Assembly: GCA_016709545.1 (NCBI GenBank)
Contig: JADJMO010000036.1
Span: 25,805-89,804 of the forward strand
From: Myxococcales bacterium
GTDB lineage: Bacteria > Myxococcota_A > Polyangia > Polyangiales > JADJMO01
Direction: 5' to 3'
DNA: 64,000 nucleotides
In this document: in pieces, positions 20,601 to 31,457 of the stretch
Layout of the letters: each line of letters starts with the position of its first letter
Numbering within the stretch: the stretch's first letter is position 1
Program-made: the position numbers and the translations under genes
Notes under the pieces: model-generated
What the model was told of the DNA's origin: nothing
Databases searched by the model: none
What the model saw: only the letters and a program-made list of their open reading frames with translations

Positions 20601-21346
20601 CGGGCCTCGCCCGTACCGTGGCCGTAACGCGTGTCGTCGTAGGGATCGTTGTCGTCCTTGAAGAAGTCCCAGCCGCTGATGTCGTCGACGTACCCGTTCT
20701 TGTCGTCGTCCACGCCGTCGCTGAACTGGACGATGAGGTCGCCGGCGTCGAGCACGCCATTGGCGTTGCCGTCCTTCAGATCGACAACGGCCGTCGCGGT
20801 CTGCACCTTCTTGCTGACCTCGTAGTCGTACATGTCGAACGCGTTGTCGCCGTTGCAGTCGAAGCCGGCGAGCTCACCGGTGCCGCCGCAGGGCTTGCCG
20901 TCCTTGTCGAGCGGCTTGGCGTTCACGAGCTCCTTGGCGTTGAGGAACGCCGAGTGGATCAGATCGCGCTCGTCCCACTTGATGCCGCTGTCCAGCACGG
21001 CGATGTGCACGCGCGGATCGCCGACCGAGTACGTCCAGGCGACGTCGGCCGACATGCCCGTGGCCGTCTCCTCGGGGCGGTAGTTGGTGAACCCCGCCGG
21101 ACGAGGCGGGATCCAGCTCCACTTCTGCCACTCGCCGCCGTCGCCGTTGATGTCCGGCTTGCCGTCCTTGCGGGGGCCGTAGTCGGGATCGTTCGGCCAG
21201 TTGGCGGGATCCTTCAGCTGCTCGGTGGTCGCGCCTGGCGGCGGTGGCCAGCCCGCGCGCGCGTCCTGGGTGCCGAGCGCGAGGAGGAAGAGGGCGAAGA
21301 GCGAAGGGGCAAGGAGGTGGCGACGGCGTTGCATGCGGGGTTGCAT
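17624..21346 (-). CDS. Secreted subtilisin-like protease with FG-GAP/VCBS repeats and C-terminal anchor
   Basis: A 1240-residue exported protein. It has a signal peptide (LLAPSLFALFLLALGTQDAR) and a peptidase S8 domain at about 100-500. The catalytic triad is visible as Asp119 (AVLDSG), His243 (RYGHGTGE) and Ser398 (ATGNSSGITG, where most family members have GTSMAAPH). The catalytic domain carries acidic Ca-type loops (DGNANGVLDAGD, GVDDDKNGYVDD). From about residue 650 a series of FG-GAP/VCBS repeats follows (VDLDGDGKREILYGDADG, ADLDGDKKPEIVFG, GDLNGDGIPEIAVG, GDLDQDGKPDIIALG), forming a likely beta-propeller. The end (GSGCGGNVPG, hydrophobic stretch, RRRKS) resembles a MYXO-CTERM sorting tail. 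The start could also be the ATG at 21334. Confidence 0.9.
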   Translation of the reverse strand: MQPRMQRRRHLLAPSLFALFLLALGTQDARAGWPPPPGATTEQLKDPANWPNDPDYGPRKDGKPDINGDGGEWQKWSWIPPRPAGFTNYRPEETATGMSADVAWTYSVGDPRVHIAVLDSGIKWDERDLIHSAFLNAKELVNAKPLDKDGKPCGGTGELAGFDCNGDNAFDMYDYEVSKKVQTATAVVDLKDGNANGVLDAGDLIVQFSDGVDDDKNGYVDDISGWDFFKDDNDPYDDTRYGHGTGEARDSTAEANNGMGGQGFCPKCKFIPLRVGDSFIVDAQDYAQAVVYATDIGAKVVQEALGSVNQTNFSRAAMAYAYKKNVTIIASAADENSRHHNMPGTANHTLIVKAIQKDKDSIPRSNSFLNFHPCSNFGGQVPLSVSGSGCASEATGNSSGITGLIYSMGLQKGLDLEAGEVQQLLKMTADLIDIPVSYDPKHPDYDTQHDLYYPSKNTFSQRFGYGRVNAGKALKMVADGKIPASVDLVKPELFEILYPATLTKDVEIKGVISAKRAKSWNAKIEWAAGVEPDDSAFKTISAIPETPGSKTMGEDGTPLAFFKVKDIGKIDNPGEVENRYTVTIRVQVFATYEGTTTPIKSEIRRPLYVYDDPTILPGFPKFIGASGEASPRLVDLDGDGKREILYGDADGRLHAFKADGSELKGFPFKTRPLDGLAPDGKEGSPFVAHYLGGKNAYTDPTKPIDVDLARETIMSAPAVADLDGDKKPEIVFGTWSGTVYAIHADGTPVAGKWPIRLPDVPSCPRGDQPKLPAGTLCMTENSGVARGAFAGISLADMNKDGKLDIVIAAFDGKVYVKDLGGEDLPGWPVEVNYKGALDADNIVARIVTTPAIGDLNGDGIPEIAVGSNEALGKGGNVGAFFAIDGRGNAAPGGPFLPGWPVVTSSFKLFPLVGEGIVSAGLMADVDGDGTPEIIFHGTGGSPFVLPVKPEQPAVLGGNFPNAVLRLDPTFGSNYASPKDLKGNNFIGLFSAPSVGDLDQDGKPDIIALGASFYLALALQSPQKMDYEQHVAFWRSGNPVPCVEDPTKKCAQMFPGSPTITEDYTFFHNATVADVSGDDYPETIVGTGGYFVRAVDACGREAPGFPKFTGQWIIPSNTVGDIDGDGKLEVVTGTRDGWLYAWHTEGREDGVIEWPTNHHDNLNTGNYKTAIDFPKAHKAAKPLDLATCKKAEPTDAGPNGAGPEIAGGSGCGGNVPGRSVPPAVAAVGLLPLIAFLRRRKS

Positions 21347-21414
21347 GGTACCCGGCCCCACGCCTCGGCTCGCGAAGAATCTTCCACCGCGGTGCGTCGT
21401 GATACGACCGGTCC

Positions 21415-21945
21415 ATGGCTCTCGAAAGTGCTCAGCTGGTCGAGCTCCTCGGTCTCCGTCCCCACCCGGAGGGTGGCTTCTACGTCGAGACATTTCGCAG
21501 TCTCACCCGCCTGTCCGGCGTCCCGACGCCCAACCAGGCGCGCGCGGCGAGCACGGCCATCTACTACCTGCTCCCCGCGGGGACCTTCTCGGCCTTGCAC
21601 CGGGTGACCTCGGACGAGGTCTGGCACCACTACGCCGGCGCCCCGCTCGAGCTGCACACCATCGACCCGAGCGGGCTGCACTCGACGATGCGTCTCGGGC
21701 GCGACTTGCTCGCCGGCGAGCGCCCGCAGGGCGTGGTGTCCGCGGGCACGTGGCAGGCCGCGATCCCCGTCGGCGACGGCTGGTCGCTCCTCGGGTGCAC
21801 CGTCGCTCCCGGCTTCGACTTCCGTGACTTCGAGCTCCCCGACCGCGAGGAGCTCCTCGAGAAGTTCCCGCTGCTCCGCGACGTCGTGATGCGGCTCACC
21901 CACGAGCAGCCCACCCGCGACACGATCAAGATCGCGCTCGACTGA
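21415..21945 (+). CDS. Cupin superfamily (DUF985) protein
   Basis: A 176-residue single-domain cupin of the DUF985/Cupin_5 family, which has no firmly established reaction. Recognisable family blocks are ELLGLRPHPEGGFYVETFRS near the N-terminus, STAIYYLLPAGTFSALHRV, SDEVWHHYAGAPLELHTI (a metal-site-like His pair) and SAGTWQAAIP, ending VAPGFDFRDFELPDREEL. It is cytoplasmic with no signal peptide. It is divergent from the subtilase (68-base gap) and convergent with metK. RBS evidence before the ATG is weak but the family N-terminus fits. Confidence 0.88.
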   Translation: MALESAQLVELLGLRPHPEGGFYVETFRSLTRLSGVPTPNQARAASTAIYYLLPAGTFSALHRVTSDEVWHHYAGAPLELHTIDPSGLHSTMRLGRDLLAGERPQGVVSAGTWQAAIPVGDGWSLLGCTVAPGFDFRDFELPDREELLEKFPLLRDVVMRLTHEQPTRDTIKIALD

Positions 21946-21958
21946 AGGCTCAAAAGCG

Positions 21959-21991
21959 CACGGCCCGCCACCCTCGCGGGGACGGGCCGTG
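21959..21991 (-). terminator. Hairpin terminator between convergent cupin and metK genes
   Basis: A perfect nine-base stem (CACGGCCCG with CGGGCCGTG) encloses a CACCCTCGCGGGGA-like apex. On the minus strand it is followed by TTTT (AAAA at 21952-21955), so it suits termination of metK. The apex nearly matches that of the hairpin at 16634-16659. Confidence 0.65.
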
Positions 21992-22009
21992 ACGACGAGA
22001 CCGCGTCGA

Positions 22010-23421
<1,412 letters not shown>

Positions 23422-23454
23422 CGTGACTCCTTGCTGGGGGATTCGGCCGTCCCC

Positions 23455-24090
23455 TTACGATCCCACTCCCCCGTCGTCAACGTGCGCGCGCTTGCCGAGG
23501 CCCACGAGGAACACCTCGTAGCTGACCTTTCGGACCCCCTCCGGTCGGAGAACGCGCTCCTCGGTGAAGGCCCGCCGCACGTCGGCGCGGATGCTCACGA
23601 GGTCCTCGCTCATGAAGATCTTGGCCACCCAGGCGCCGCCCGGGGCGAGGACCCGCTCCGCCACGGCCAGCGTCCCCCGCACGAGCTCGGCGCTCCGCGC
23701 CTGATCGCTGAAGCGGTTGCCGGTCGTCGCCGGCGCCATGTCCGAGACGACGACGTCGTAGGGACCGCCCTCGTCGACGAAAGCGCGGACGGGGCCCTCG
23801 AGCGACAGGGCGTCGCCGGCGATGGACTGCGCGTTCCTCGGCATCACGATCTCGAGCGGCGTCAGGTCGATGCCCCGCACGCTCCCCTGCCCGCCGACCT
23901 TCTGGGCGGCGTACATGAGCCAGGACCCTGGCGCGCACCCGAGGTCGAGCACGCGCATGCCGGGCCGGAACAGCCGGCAGCGACGGTCGATCTCCTCGAG
24001 CTTGAACACGGAGCGGGCCGGGTAGCCGGCCGCCTTGGCGCGCTTGGTGAACTCGTCGGGCCGCGCGTACGGGTTCTTCTTCTGCCCCAT
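23455..24090 (-). CDS. rlmE: RlmE/FtsJ-type 23S rRNA 2'-O-methyltransferase
   Basis: Methylates the ribose of a uridine (E. coli U2552) in the 23S rRNA A-loop with SAM. The 211-residue length matches RlmE. N-terminal NPYARPDEFTKRAKAAGYPA and ARSVFKLEEID carry the first catalytic Lys. RVLDLGCAPGSWLMYAAQKV is the SAM site, VVSDMAPATTGNRFSD gives the Asp of the K-D-K-E set, and VAKIFMSED and SYEVFLVG supply the remaining Lys and Glu. It starts at ATG 24090, 17 bases after the histidine kinase gene and 33 bases before metK, so the methyl-donor synthase and a user of SAM sit together. Confidence 0.94.
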   Translation of the reverse strand: MGQKKNPYARPDEFTKRAKAAGYPARSVFKLEEIDRRCRLFRPGMRVLDLGCAPGSWLMYAAQKVGGQGSVRGIDLTPLEIVMPRNAQSIAGDALSLEGPVRAFVDEGGPYDVVVSDMAPATTGNRFSDQARSAELVRGTLAVAERVLAPGGAWVAKIFMSEDLVSIRADVRRAFTEERVLRPEGVRKVSYEVFLVGLGKRAHVDDGGVGS

Positions 24091-24107
24091 GGCAGCCGTG
24101 TAGCACC

Positions 24108-25658
24108 CTAGCTCTCGGTCGTGTTCTCGCCGGTCTGCGCGAGGAACACCTCGGGGCGCGGGGGCACCGACGACCGGAGCGCGGGCGCCTCGCTCCTCCG
24201 GTTGGCCGGCAGGAACACGTTCACGAGGGTGCCCTCGCCGGCGCCGCTCTTGATGCTGAGGACCCCGCCATGGGCGGTCACGATGCGGTCGCAGATGGCG
24301 AGACCGAGGCCGGTGCCGCCGGGACGCGTGGTGAAGAACGGCGTGCCGGCCCGCGAGCGAACCTGGGTGTCCATGCCCTCGCCCGTGTCGGCGAACTGCA
24401 CGATGACGCCCTCCACGCCCTCCTCGACCCCGGGCGACACCCGCACGCCGAGCGTGCCCCCACCCGCGGACATGGCCTGACAGGCGTTCTGCACGAGGTT
24501 GTCGAAGACCTGACGGAGCAGGTTGGCGTCGCCGTAGACCGGCGTCGCGTCGATCGGCTCGACGTCGAGCGCGAGGATCACCCCTTCGTGGTTGCGCACG
24601 AGATCGCTCGCGCGGCCGACGAGCTGCGGCAGATCGAGGCGCTGGCGCTCCACGTTGAGCGGGCGCGCGTAGCGCAGCAGATCGCCGACCAGCCGGTTGA
24701 GGCGCTGCGACTCCTCCTCGAGGATGCCGAGCAGGGTGCTGCGGTCCTCGGGGCCGAGGGTCTCGCGGCGCAGGCCCGCGATGGCGTTGGAGATGACGGC
24801 GAGCGGGTTGCGCACCTCGTGCGAGACCACCGCCGCCAGCTCCCCGACCAGCGCGAGCTGCTCCTTGCGTACGAGCTCCTGCTGCGCGGCCCGGAGCTCC
24901 TCGTAGGCCTTGCGCAGGTGACGGGCTCGGCGCCGCAGCTCGGCGCCCTTGAGCGTGAGCTCGTCCGAGAGGCGCTCGTGGCGGGCGAGCAGGGTGTACG
25001 AGAGGCCGAAGGCGAACGCCGAGAAGCCGTGCTCGGACAGGAAGATGGCGCGGGTGACCTCGTTGAGGACCAGCACGTCGTTGACGGTGGTGGCGACGAT
25101 GACGAAGCCGCCGAGGCACGCGAGCAGCGCCTCGCGCTTGCCGGCGAGGTAGGCGCGCACGAGCAGGGTGACGCTCCCCGCGATGCAGCCGAGGAGCACC
25201 GCCTGCGCGAGCCACTGCGGGGCGCGCCCCGCGAAGTTGTGGTGCAGGTACTGGAGACCCCCGAGGTTGAGCGTGCGCGAGCGGACCACGCCGACCTGGT
25301 GGAACGCGCCCGACACGGCGAGGACCGCGCACCCGAGCGCCGCGCCGTTCGCCAGCAAGGCCCAGCGGCGCCGCGAGGCGGCGGACACCTCGGCGTAGAT
25401 CAGGCAGGTGTGGAGGATGAGCGCCGAGGCCCCGAGGGCCATGACGAACCCACGCAGACCCCAGGTGGCCGAGCGCGCCGGGTCGGCCTGGTGGTACTGC
25501 TGGGCATTGCAGAACGCGTAGCCGCTCGCCAGGGCACACGCGATCGCGAAGGCGCCGTAGCCGAGACCGCCCCGTCGCGCGGCCAGGATCGCGAAATAGG
25601 TCGCGAGCAGCACGTACACGACGCACCAGCTGAAGGCAGCGCCGGCGAGCAGTTCCAT
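24108..25658 (-). CDS. Membrane sensor histidine kinase (HisKA/HATPase_c)
   Basis: A 516-residue kinase. Residues 1-235 contain about seven hydrophobic segments (first: ELLAGAAFSWCVVYVLLATY; last before the coiled region: FSAFAFGLSYTLLA), like a 7TM input module. A coiled coil (EELRAAQQELVRKEQLALVG) leads to the HisKA box VVSHEVRNPLAVISNAIAG with the phosphorylated His. The HATPase domain shows DNLVQNACQAM (N box), FADTGEGMD (G1) and TRPGGTGLGLAICDRIV (G2). It lies 102 bases downstream of an NtrC-type regulator in the same direction, so the two probably form a two-component pair. The signal is unknown. Confidence 0.93.
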   Translation of the reverse strand: MELLAGAAFSWCVVYVLLATYFAILAARRGGLGYGAFAIACALASGYAFCNAQQYHQADPARSATWGLRGFVMALGASALILHTCLIYAEVSAASRRRWALLANGAALGCAVLAVSGAFHQVGVVRSRTLNLGGLQYLHHNFAGRAPQWLAQAVLLGCIAGSVTLLVRAYLAGKREALLACLGGFVIVATTVNDVLVLNEVTRAIFLSEHGFSAFAFGLSYTLLARHERLSDELTLKGAELRRRARHLRKAYEELRAAQQELVRKEQLALVGELAAVVSHEVRNPLAVISNAIAGLRRETLGPEDRSTLLGILEEESQRLNRLVGDLLRYARPLNVERQRLDLPQLVGRASDLVRNHEGVILALDVEPIDATPVYGDANLLRQVFDNLVQNACQAMSAGGGTLGVRVSPGVEEGVEGVIVQFADTGEGMDTQVRSRAGTPFFTTRPGGTGLGLAICDRIVTAHGGVLSIKSGAGEGTLVNVFLPANRRSEAPALRSSVPPRPEVFLAQTGENTTES

Positions 25659-25760
25659 GGCAGCCTGGGGCCCAGTCTAGCGAAGAACGAGGGGCCACGT
25701 CGTCGCACGTACGAGCGCCCCGCCCCGGGGCCGAAGTGGCGTGGCCTCTCCGGCCTCGGC

Positions 25761-27230
<1,470 letters not shown>

Positions 27231-27256
27231 GGATCGATCGCGCTCTTTCTACCCTA

Positions 27257-27313
27257 GCGGCCGCCCGTGGAGGCGCCGTTCACTGCGTTCGCCTCCGGCT
27301 CACTCCGTTCACG
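27257..27313 (-). repeat. Dispersed copy of the 54301-54504 intergenic repeat
   Basis: Read on the minus strand this contains ACGGAGTGAGCCGGAGGCGA, then ACGCAGTGAAC, then CTCCACGGGCGGCCGC, matching the units at 54371-54504. The left arm of the terminal hairpin is eroded here (GGCGCC instead of GCGGCCGCC). Like the other array it begins just after a TGA stop codon, here that of the FG-GAP lipoprotein gene. Confidence 0.85.
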
Positions 27314-27315
27314 GT

Positions 27316-28701
27316 TCACTTGCGGCAGCGTGCCCCTCCCGGATCTCCGGGGAGCTTGGTGCACCACGTGACGTAAGCGCCGCCCTTGCCGCGGGCGCCC
27401 ACCGCGAGGGTGTCCTGGGCCCCGACCTTGCCGATCGCGACCGACGCGCCGAAGGCGTCGCCGGCGTTGGGTGAAGCCAGGCCGCGCACGTCGAGCACGG
27501 TGGTCGACGACAGCGGCGAGAACAGGAACACGGCCCCTGCGCCCTCCACCCCCGAGTAGCTGGCGTTCGGTGCCCCGACGGCGAGGTCGACCTGACCGTT
27601 GCCGTCGAGGTCGCCGATGGCCAGCGACGCGCCGAACTGCGCCGCGGAGCACCCCCCGGCCCCCGCGGTCTCGGCGCAGGTGAGCTCGATCGCCTCGGCG
27701 GGCCAGGTGCTCGGGCAGTCGCCGGTGCCGAGGGTGGTCGGCCGCTTCTTGCCGAGGAAGATGCGCACGCGGCGCGGGTCGGTGACGGCGACGTCGTCGA
27801 GGCCGTCGCCGTCGAGATCGCCGACGCCGATCGCCGAGCCCGCCCCCTTGTCGCCCTCGAGGCAGGCCACGGGCACCGGGGCGTCCGCCGCGGTGGCGCC
27901 GGGCGTGTACGCGTAGATGCGGCCGGCTTCGGGCGCGGCCACGAGCAAGAGCGAGGTGCCGGCGCCGCGGGCCATGGCCACCGACGCGCCGAAGCGGGCG
28001 GTCTTCGCATCGCTCGGGGCGGGCACCACCCTCGGCGCGGACCCGGGGGTGGCCGCGGGCCAGAACCACGCGCCGCCGTCGGCCTCGCTGCCCATGAGGA
28101 GGGGTGGGTTCTTGGACGGCAGCTTGCCCGCGCCGGGCAACGCCGCGAACGCGATGCGGAGCGCCGTGAGCGCCACGGGGTCGAGCAGCGAGAGGCTCTT
28201 CTCCACCTGCGAGCCGGTCGCGCCGCCGAGCGTGAACACCTGCCCGTCGGCGCACGCGATCACGGGCCCGTAGAGCGTGGCCGCGGTGGTCACCCGGCCG
28301 TAGCCCACGGCGAAGCACCCGATGTGATCGAGGCCGGGCGCGGCGTCGCTCCCGCCGTCGTTCAGCGTGCCGGCCGCGGCGAGCGTGGTCCCGCCGACGC
28401 ACGGCGTGCCTCCGACGATCTTGTCGGTGCTCAGCTCGCAGAGCGCCGCGGTGCTGCGCGGGACGGTGCTGGGCGCGCTCCTTCCGTCTCCGACCGTGAA
28501 GAACCGGACGCCCTCGCCCGGGTTGCCGCCGGCGGCGAGCACGGTGATGCCGCTCGCGTCGCTGGTGAGCGCGACGCGCGCGCCGTAGGAGCGGTCGACG
28601 AACGCCGTGCTCGGGGTGTCCTCGGAGAACTTGTCGAACTGCTGGAAGTTGCAGGCCGCGAACGCGAGCGGGAGCAACACGGAGAGGTCTCGGGGGCGCA
28701 T
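27316..28701 (-). CDS. FG-GAP repeat lipoprotein
   Basis: A 461-residue surface or periplasmic protein. The signal has a lipobox (LPLAFAAC, Cys17). The rest is built of FG-GAP/integrin-alpha-like blades: RSYGARVALTSDASGITVLA, GVGDLDGDGLDDVAVTDPRR, AQFGASLAIGDLDGNGQVDL, AVGAPNASYSGVEGAG and GASVAIGKVGAQDTLAVGAR. Several DLDGDG-type calcium loops are clear, so a seven-bladed beta-propeller is likely. No enzyme domain is present; binding or adhesion is inferred. Its stop lies one base before the PEGA gene's far end is left behind: the upstream PEGA gene ends at 28703, so the two are essentially back to back in one transcript. Confidence 0.85.
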   Translation of the reverse strand: MRPRDLSVLLPLAFAACNFQQFDKFSEDTPSTAFVDRSYGARVALTSDASGITVLAAGGNPGEGVRFFTVGDGRSAPSTVPRSTAALCELSTDKIVGGTPCVGGTTLAAAGTLNDGGSDAAPGLDHIGCFAVGYGRVTTAATLYGPVIACADGQVFTLGGATGSQVEKSLSLLDPVALTALRIAFAALPGAGKLPSKNPPLLMGSEADGGAWFWPAATPGSAPRVVPAPSDAKTARFGASVAMARGAGTSLLLVAAPEAGRIYAYTPGATAADAPVPVACLEGDKGAGSAIGVGDLDGDGLDDVAVTDPRRVRIFLGKKRPTTLGTGDCPSTWPAEAIELTCAETAGAGGCSAAQFGASLAIGDLDGNGQVDLAVGAPNASYSGVEGAGAVFLFSPLSSTTVLDVRGLASPNAGDAFGASVAIGKVGAQDTLAVGARGKGGAYVTWCTKLPGDPGGARCRK

Positions 28702-28702
28702 G

Positions 28703-30367
28703 TCAGAACTCCCCCACGAGGGTGAGGCCCGCGTAGCCGACGGAGACCACCGGCAGGAGCGAGACCGGCTTCGGCGCCGCCTCGCGCGGATCGAGGTTGC
28801 GGGGCGCCTCTTGCCAGCCCTTCGAGGGCGGCAGCGGATCCTTGAGGAAGTTGTAGAGGGAGATCAGCGCGAGGACGCCGCCGACCGCGTAGGCCCCGTT
28901 GGCGCCGATGGCGAAGTACTTGCCGCGCTTGATGCGGGGGTCTTCCTGGTCGAGCGTGTAGCTCGCCTGCGCGGAAGACAGCTCGTCGCGGAGCTTGTTG
29001 GCCTGCAGCCCGAGGTAGACGCCGCCCCCGAGGAACACGGCCGAGAAGACCGCGGTGGTCCACGCCGTGCCGCGGGGGACCGAGGGCTTGAGCTCGGTGT
29101 GCAGCACGATCATCTTGCCCTTGGGCACCGTGACCTTGGTCGACCAGGTCTTGCGGTCGTCGGCCTTGACCTTGAGCTCGTGGGGACCGGCCATCACCTC
29201 GAGGTCGACCTTCTGGCCGAGGGCCCAGGTCTTGGCCTTCTCGCCGTCGAGGTACACCTCGGCCTCGTCGGCGCCGGTGATCTCGAGGCGCACGAGGCCC
29301 TTCTCGGCGCGATCGAGCTCGAGCTTCTGCTCGTCGATGCGCCCGTGCTCGACCTCGATCTTCTTCTCGAGGGTCTTGAAGCCGGGGAGCTCGACGCGGA
29401 AGGCGTACGTGCCGCTCTCGAAGGACTCCTCGTAGGGGGTGACGCCGCGATCGATGAAGCCCTTGTCGCCGGGGCGTTTCACGAGCACGTGCGCGCCGCG
29501 CAGCTCCTCGCCCTGCTCGTAGCTGCGCAGCTTGACCACGCCGAAGAACGCGCCCTGCGCGAGGTTGGCCTTGAACTGCGAGATGGTCGCCGCGGCGACG
29601 GTGATGTCGGTCTCGGTGGCCCGGTAGTCCTGGAATTTCGGCAGGACCACGTGGTAGGTGCCGAGGGGAAGGCTGATGGTGAGCGTGGTCTTGCCGCTCA
29701 GAACCTTGGTCCAGCCCGGGTTGTCCTTGCCCATCTCGAACTTGGGCGTCGTCGTCGCCTGGCGCTGCCAGATCTCGACGGGCGCACCGTCGGGCAGGCT
29801 CTCGATGACCACGATCGACTTCATCTCGTCGATGTTGGCCACCACGGGACCGACCGTCGTGTGCACCGGCGGCGGCGTGATGACACCCCCTTCCGCCTCA
29901 CCGTCGCCCCCTGCATCGCCGCCATCACCGCCCCCGGCGTCCGCGGCGGCCGCGGCGGCCGCCTTCTCCTTCTCGAGCTCCACCTTCAGCTTCTCGAGCC
30001 GGGCCTGGACGGCCGGTCGATCGAGGGCCGTGGGGTCGTCGTCCAGGTACTTCTGGAACAGATCGATCGCCTTCTGCCAGGCGCGCAGCTTCTCGTGACA
30101 GACGCCCTCGTTGAACAGGAAGGTGCTGAGGGGCTTGGTCTCCCAGGCGAGATGGAACTCGACGGCCGCCTCGGCGAACTTCTTCTCGAGGAAGAAGGCC
30201 TGCCCGCGGTCCATGTGGTCCTTGGCGTCCGCCAGGGTGCCGGGCTTCTTGGCCGGGGCGGTCGGCGTGGGCGCTTGTGCCCCCGCATCCTCGACGTGGA
30301 GGGCGAAAGCGGCGAGGCCGAGCGCGCACGCCGCGCCGGCCGAGAGCAGGAGTCGCGAAGGGCGCAT
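28703..30367 (-). CDS. PEGA/TPR exported membrane protein
   Basis: A 554-residue exported protein. After a signal peptide (LLLSAGAACALGLAAFALHV) residues about 45-115 form TPR-like helices (MDRGQAFFLEKKFAEAAVEF, LFNEGVCHEKL). An acidic Gly/Asp linker leads to several beta modules of the PEGA/carboxypeptidase-regulatory type (GTYAFRVELPGFKTLEKKIE; EVYLDGEKAKTW; MAGPHELKVKADDR). Two hydrophobic hairpins follow (AVFSAVFLGGGVYLGLQA; YAVGGVLALISLYNFL), and the end GYAGLTLVGEF resembles those of the proteins at 30451 and 51987. ATG 30367 is preferred to TTG 30373. This architecture is widespread in Polyangia; its function is not known. Confidence 0.8.
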   Translation of the reverse strand: MRPSRLLLSAGAACALGLAAFALHVEDAGAQAPTPTAPAKKPGTLADAKDHMDRGQAFFLEKKFAEAAVEFHLAWETKPLSTFLFNEGVCHEKLRAWQKAIDLFQKYLDDDPTALDRPAVQARLEKLKVELEKEKAAAAAAADAGGGDGGDAGGDGEAEGGVITPPPVHTTVGPVVANIDEMKSIVVIESLPDGAPVEIWQRQATTTPKFEMGKDNPGWTKVLSGKTTLTISLPLGTYHVVLPKFQDYRATETDITVAAATISQFKANLAQGAFFGVVKLRSYEQGEELRGAHVLVKRPGDKGFIDRGVTPYEESFESGTYAFRVELPGFKTLEKKIEVEHGRIDEQKLELDRAEKGLVRLEITGADEAEVYLDGEKAKTWALGQKVDLEVMAGPHELKVKADDRKTWSTKVTVPKGKMIVLHTELKPSVPRGTAWTTAVFSAVFLGGGVYLGLQANKLRDELSSAQASYTLDQEDPRIKRGKYFAIGANGAYAVGGVLALISLYNFLKDPLPPSKGWQEAPRNLDPREAAPKPVSLLPVVSVGYAGLTLVGEF

Positions 30368-30450
30368 CGTCAAGCGGGCAGCTTAGCCGATGTCGGAGGC
30401 CCTCAATGGATTTCAACACTGGCGGCAGGTGTGATACGCCTGACGCCGAA

Positions 30451-31431
30451 ATGCGTCCCCGCGCCCTCGTCCCTTGGACTCTCGTCGTCGTCACGGCCCT
30501 CGGTGGTGCGCAGCTGACCATCGGTCTCGGACCCATCGGTCTGCGTCCGGCGGTCGCGCAGGCCATCAAGGAGCCGGGCTGGCCGCCGCCCGAGGGCGCC
30601 GCGTGCAAGCCGAGCAAGAAGGACACGGAGGAGGCCAAGACCCTCTTCGGCCTCGGCAAGAACGCCCACGACACGTCGAACTACACCGACGCGATCAAGT
30701 ACTACAAGGACGCCTACAAGCGCGATTGCACCGCGCACCTGCTGCTCAAGAACCTGGGCAAGGTCTACGAGGCCGACGGTCAGTACGCAGCGGCGGTCGA
30801 GGTCTACAAGCTGTTCCGCGCGCGCGGAAAGCCGGCCGGCGAGGAGCTCGACCTGCTCGACGCCAAGATCGCCAACCTCTCCAAGAAGGCCGCGCCCACC
30901 ACCACCGAGACCGCGCCCACGGGTACGGGCACGGGCACGGGCACCGCGCCCACCGGCACGGGCACCGGCACGGCGCCCACCGGCACGGGCACCGCCGCCC
31001 CGACCGAGACCGCGCCGACCAGCTCGGGCACCAGCATCCCCACCACGCCTCCGCCGTCCACCGGGCCCGGTGCGGGGCCGTACGTCGTGATCGGCGCGGG
31101 CGGTGTGCTCACCGTCGCGGGCGTCATCCTCGGCGTCACGGGCAACGCCAAGGTGTCGTCGACCAGCGACGACTTCAACAAGCTCAACTGCGCCAAGAAC
31201 CCCCTCCCGGGCGACCTCGCCACCTGCAACCAGCTCTCGACCGACGGCAAGTCGGCCACGAGTCGCCGCAACCTCGGCTGGGTGCTCACCGGCGTCGGCA
31301 TCGCGGCGGTCGGCGGAGGCGTCGTGTGGCTGCTCCTTGGGGGCAAGAAGTCCGAGCCCACCAAGGCCGGTCAGATCACGCTGGTGCCCGGTCCGGGCAC
31401 GGCTGGCATCGGCCTCGCCGGCGCCTTCTGA
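30451..31431 (+). CDS. TPR-like exported protein with two membrane segments
   Basis: A 326-residue protein of unknown function. It has a signal peptide (LVPWTLVVVTALGGAQLTIG) and a TPR unit at about 65-145 (EEAKTLFGLGKNAHDTSNYT, DAIKYYKDAYKRDCTAHLLL, KNLGKVYEADGQYAAAVEVY). A low-complexity Thr/Gly/Pro linker of TGTG and APTGTGTG blocks follows, then a hydrophobic segment (YVVIGAGGVLTVAGVILGVT). A Cys pair (LNCAKN, ATCNQL) and a second hydrophobic segment (VLTGVGIAAVGGGVVWLLLG) precede the terminal TAGIGLAGAF. The layout is the same as the protein at 51987-53064. The gene is divergent from the PEGA gene, sharing an 83-base promoter region. Confidence 0.78.
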   Translation: MRPRALVPWTLVVVTALGGAQLTIGLGPIGLRPAVAQAIKEPGWPPPEGAACKPSKKDTEEAKTLFGLGKNAHDTSNYTDAIKYYKDAYKRDCTAHLLLKNLGKVYEADGQYAAAVEVYKLFRARGKPAGEELDLLDAKIANLSKKAAPTTTETAPTGTGTGTGTAPTGTGTGTAPTGTGTAAPTETAPTSSGTSIPTTPPPSTGPGAGPYVVIGAGGVLTVAGVILGVTGNAKVSSTSDDFNKLNCAKNPLPGDLATCNQLSTDGKSATSRRNLGWVLTGVGIAAVGGGVVWLLLGGKKSEPTKAGQITLVPGPGTAGIGLAGAF

Positions 31432-31457
31432 TCGGTGGACGTGACGGGTTCGCGATA

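Noticed and set aside
19118..21607. A plus-strand frame of about 829 codons opposite the subtilase
   Set aside because: Same antisense effect; the minus strand carries clear S8 and FG-GAP motifs.
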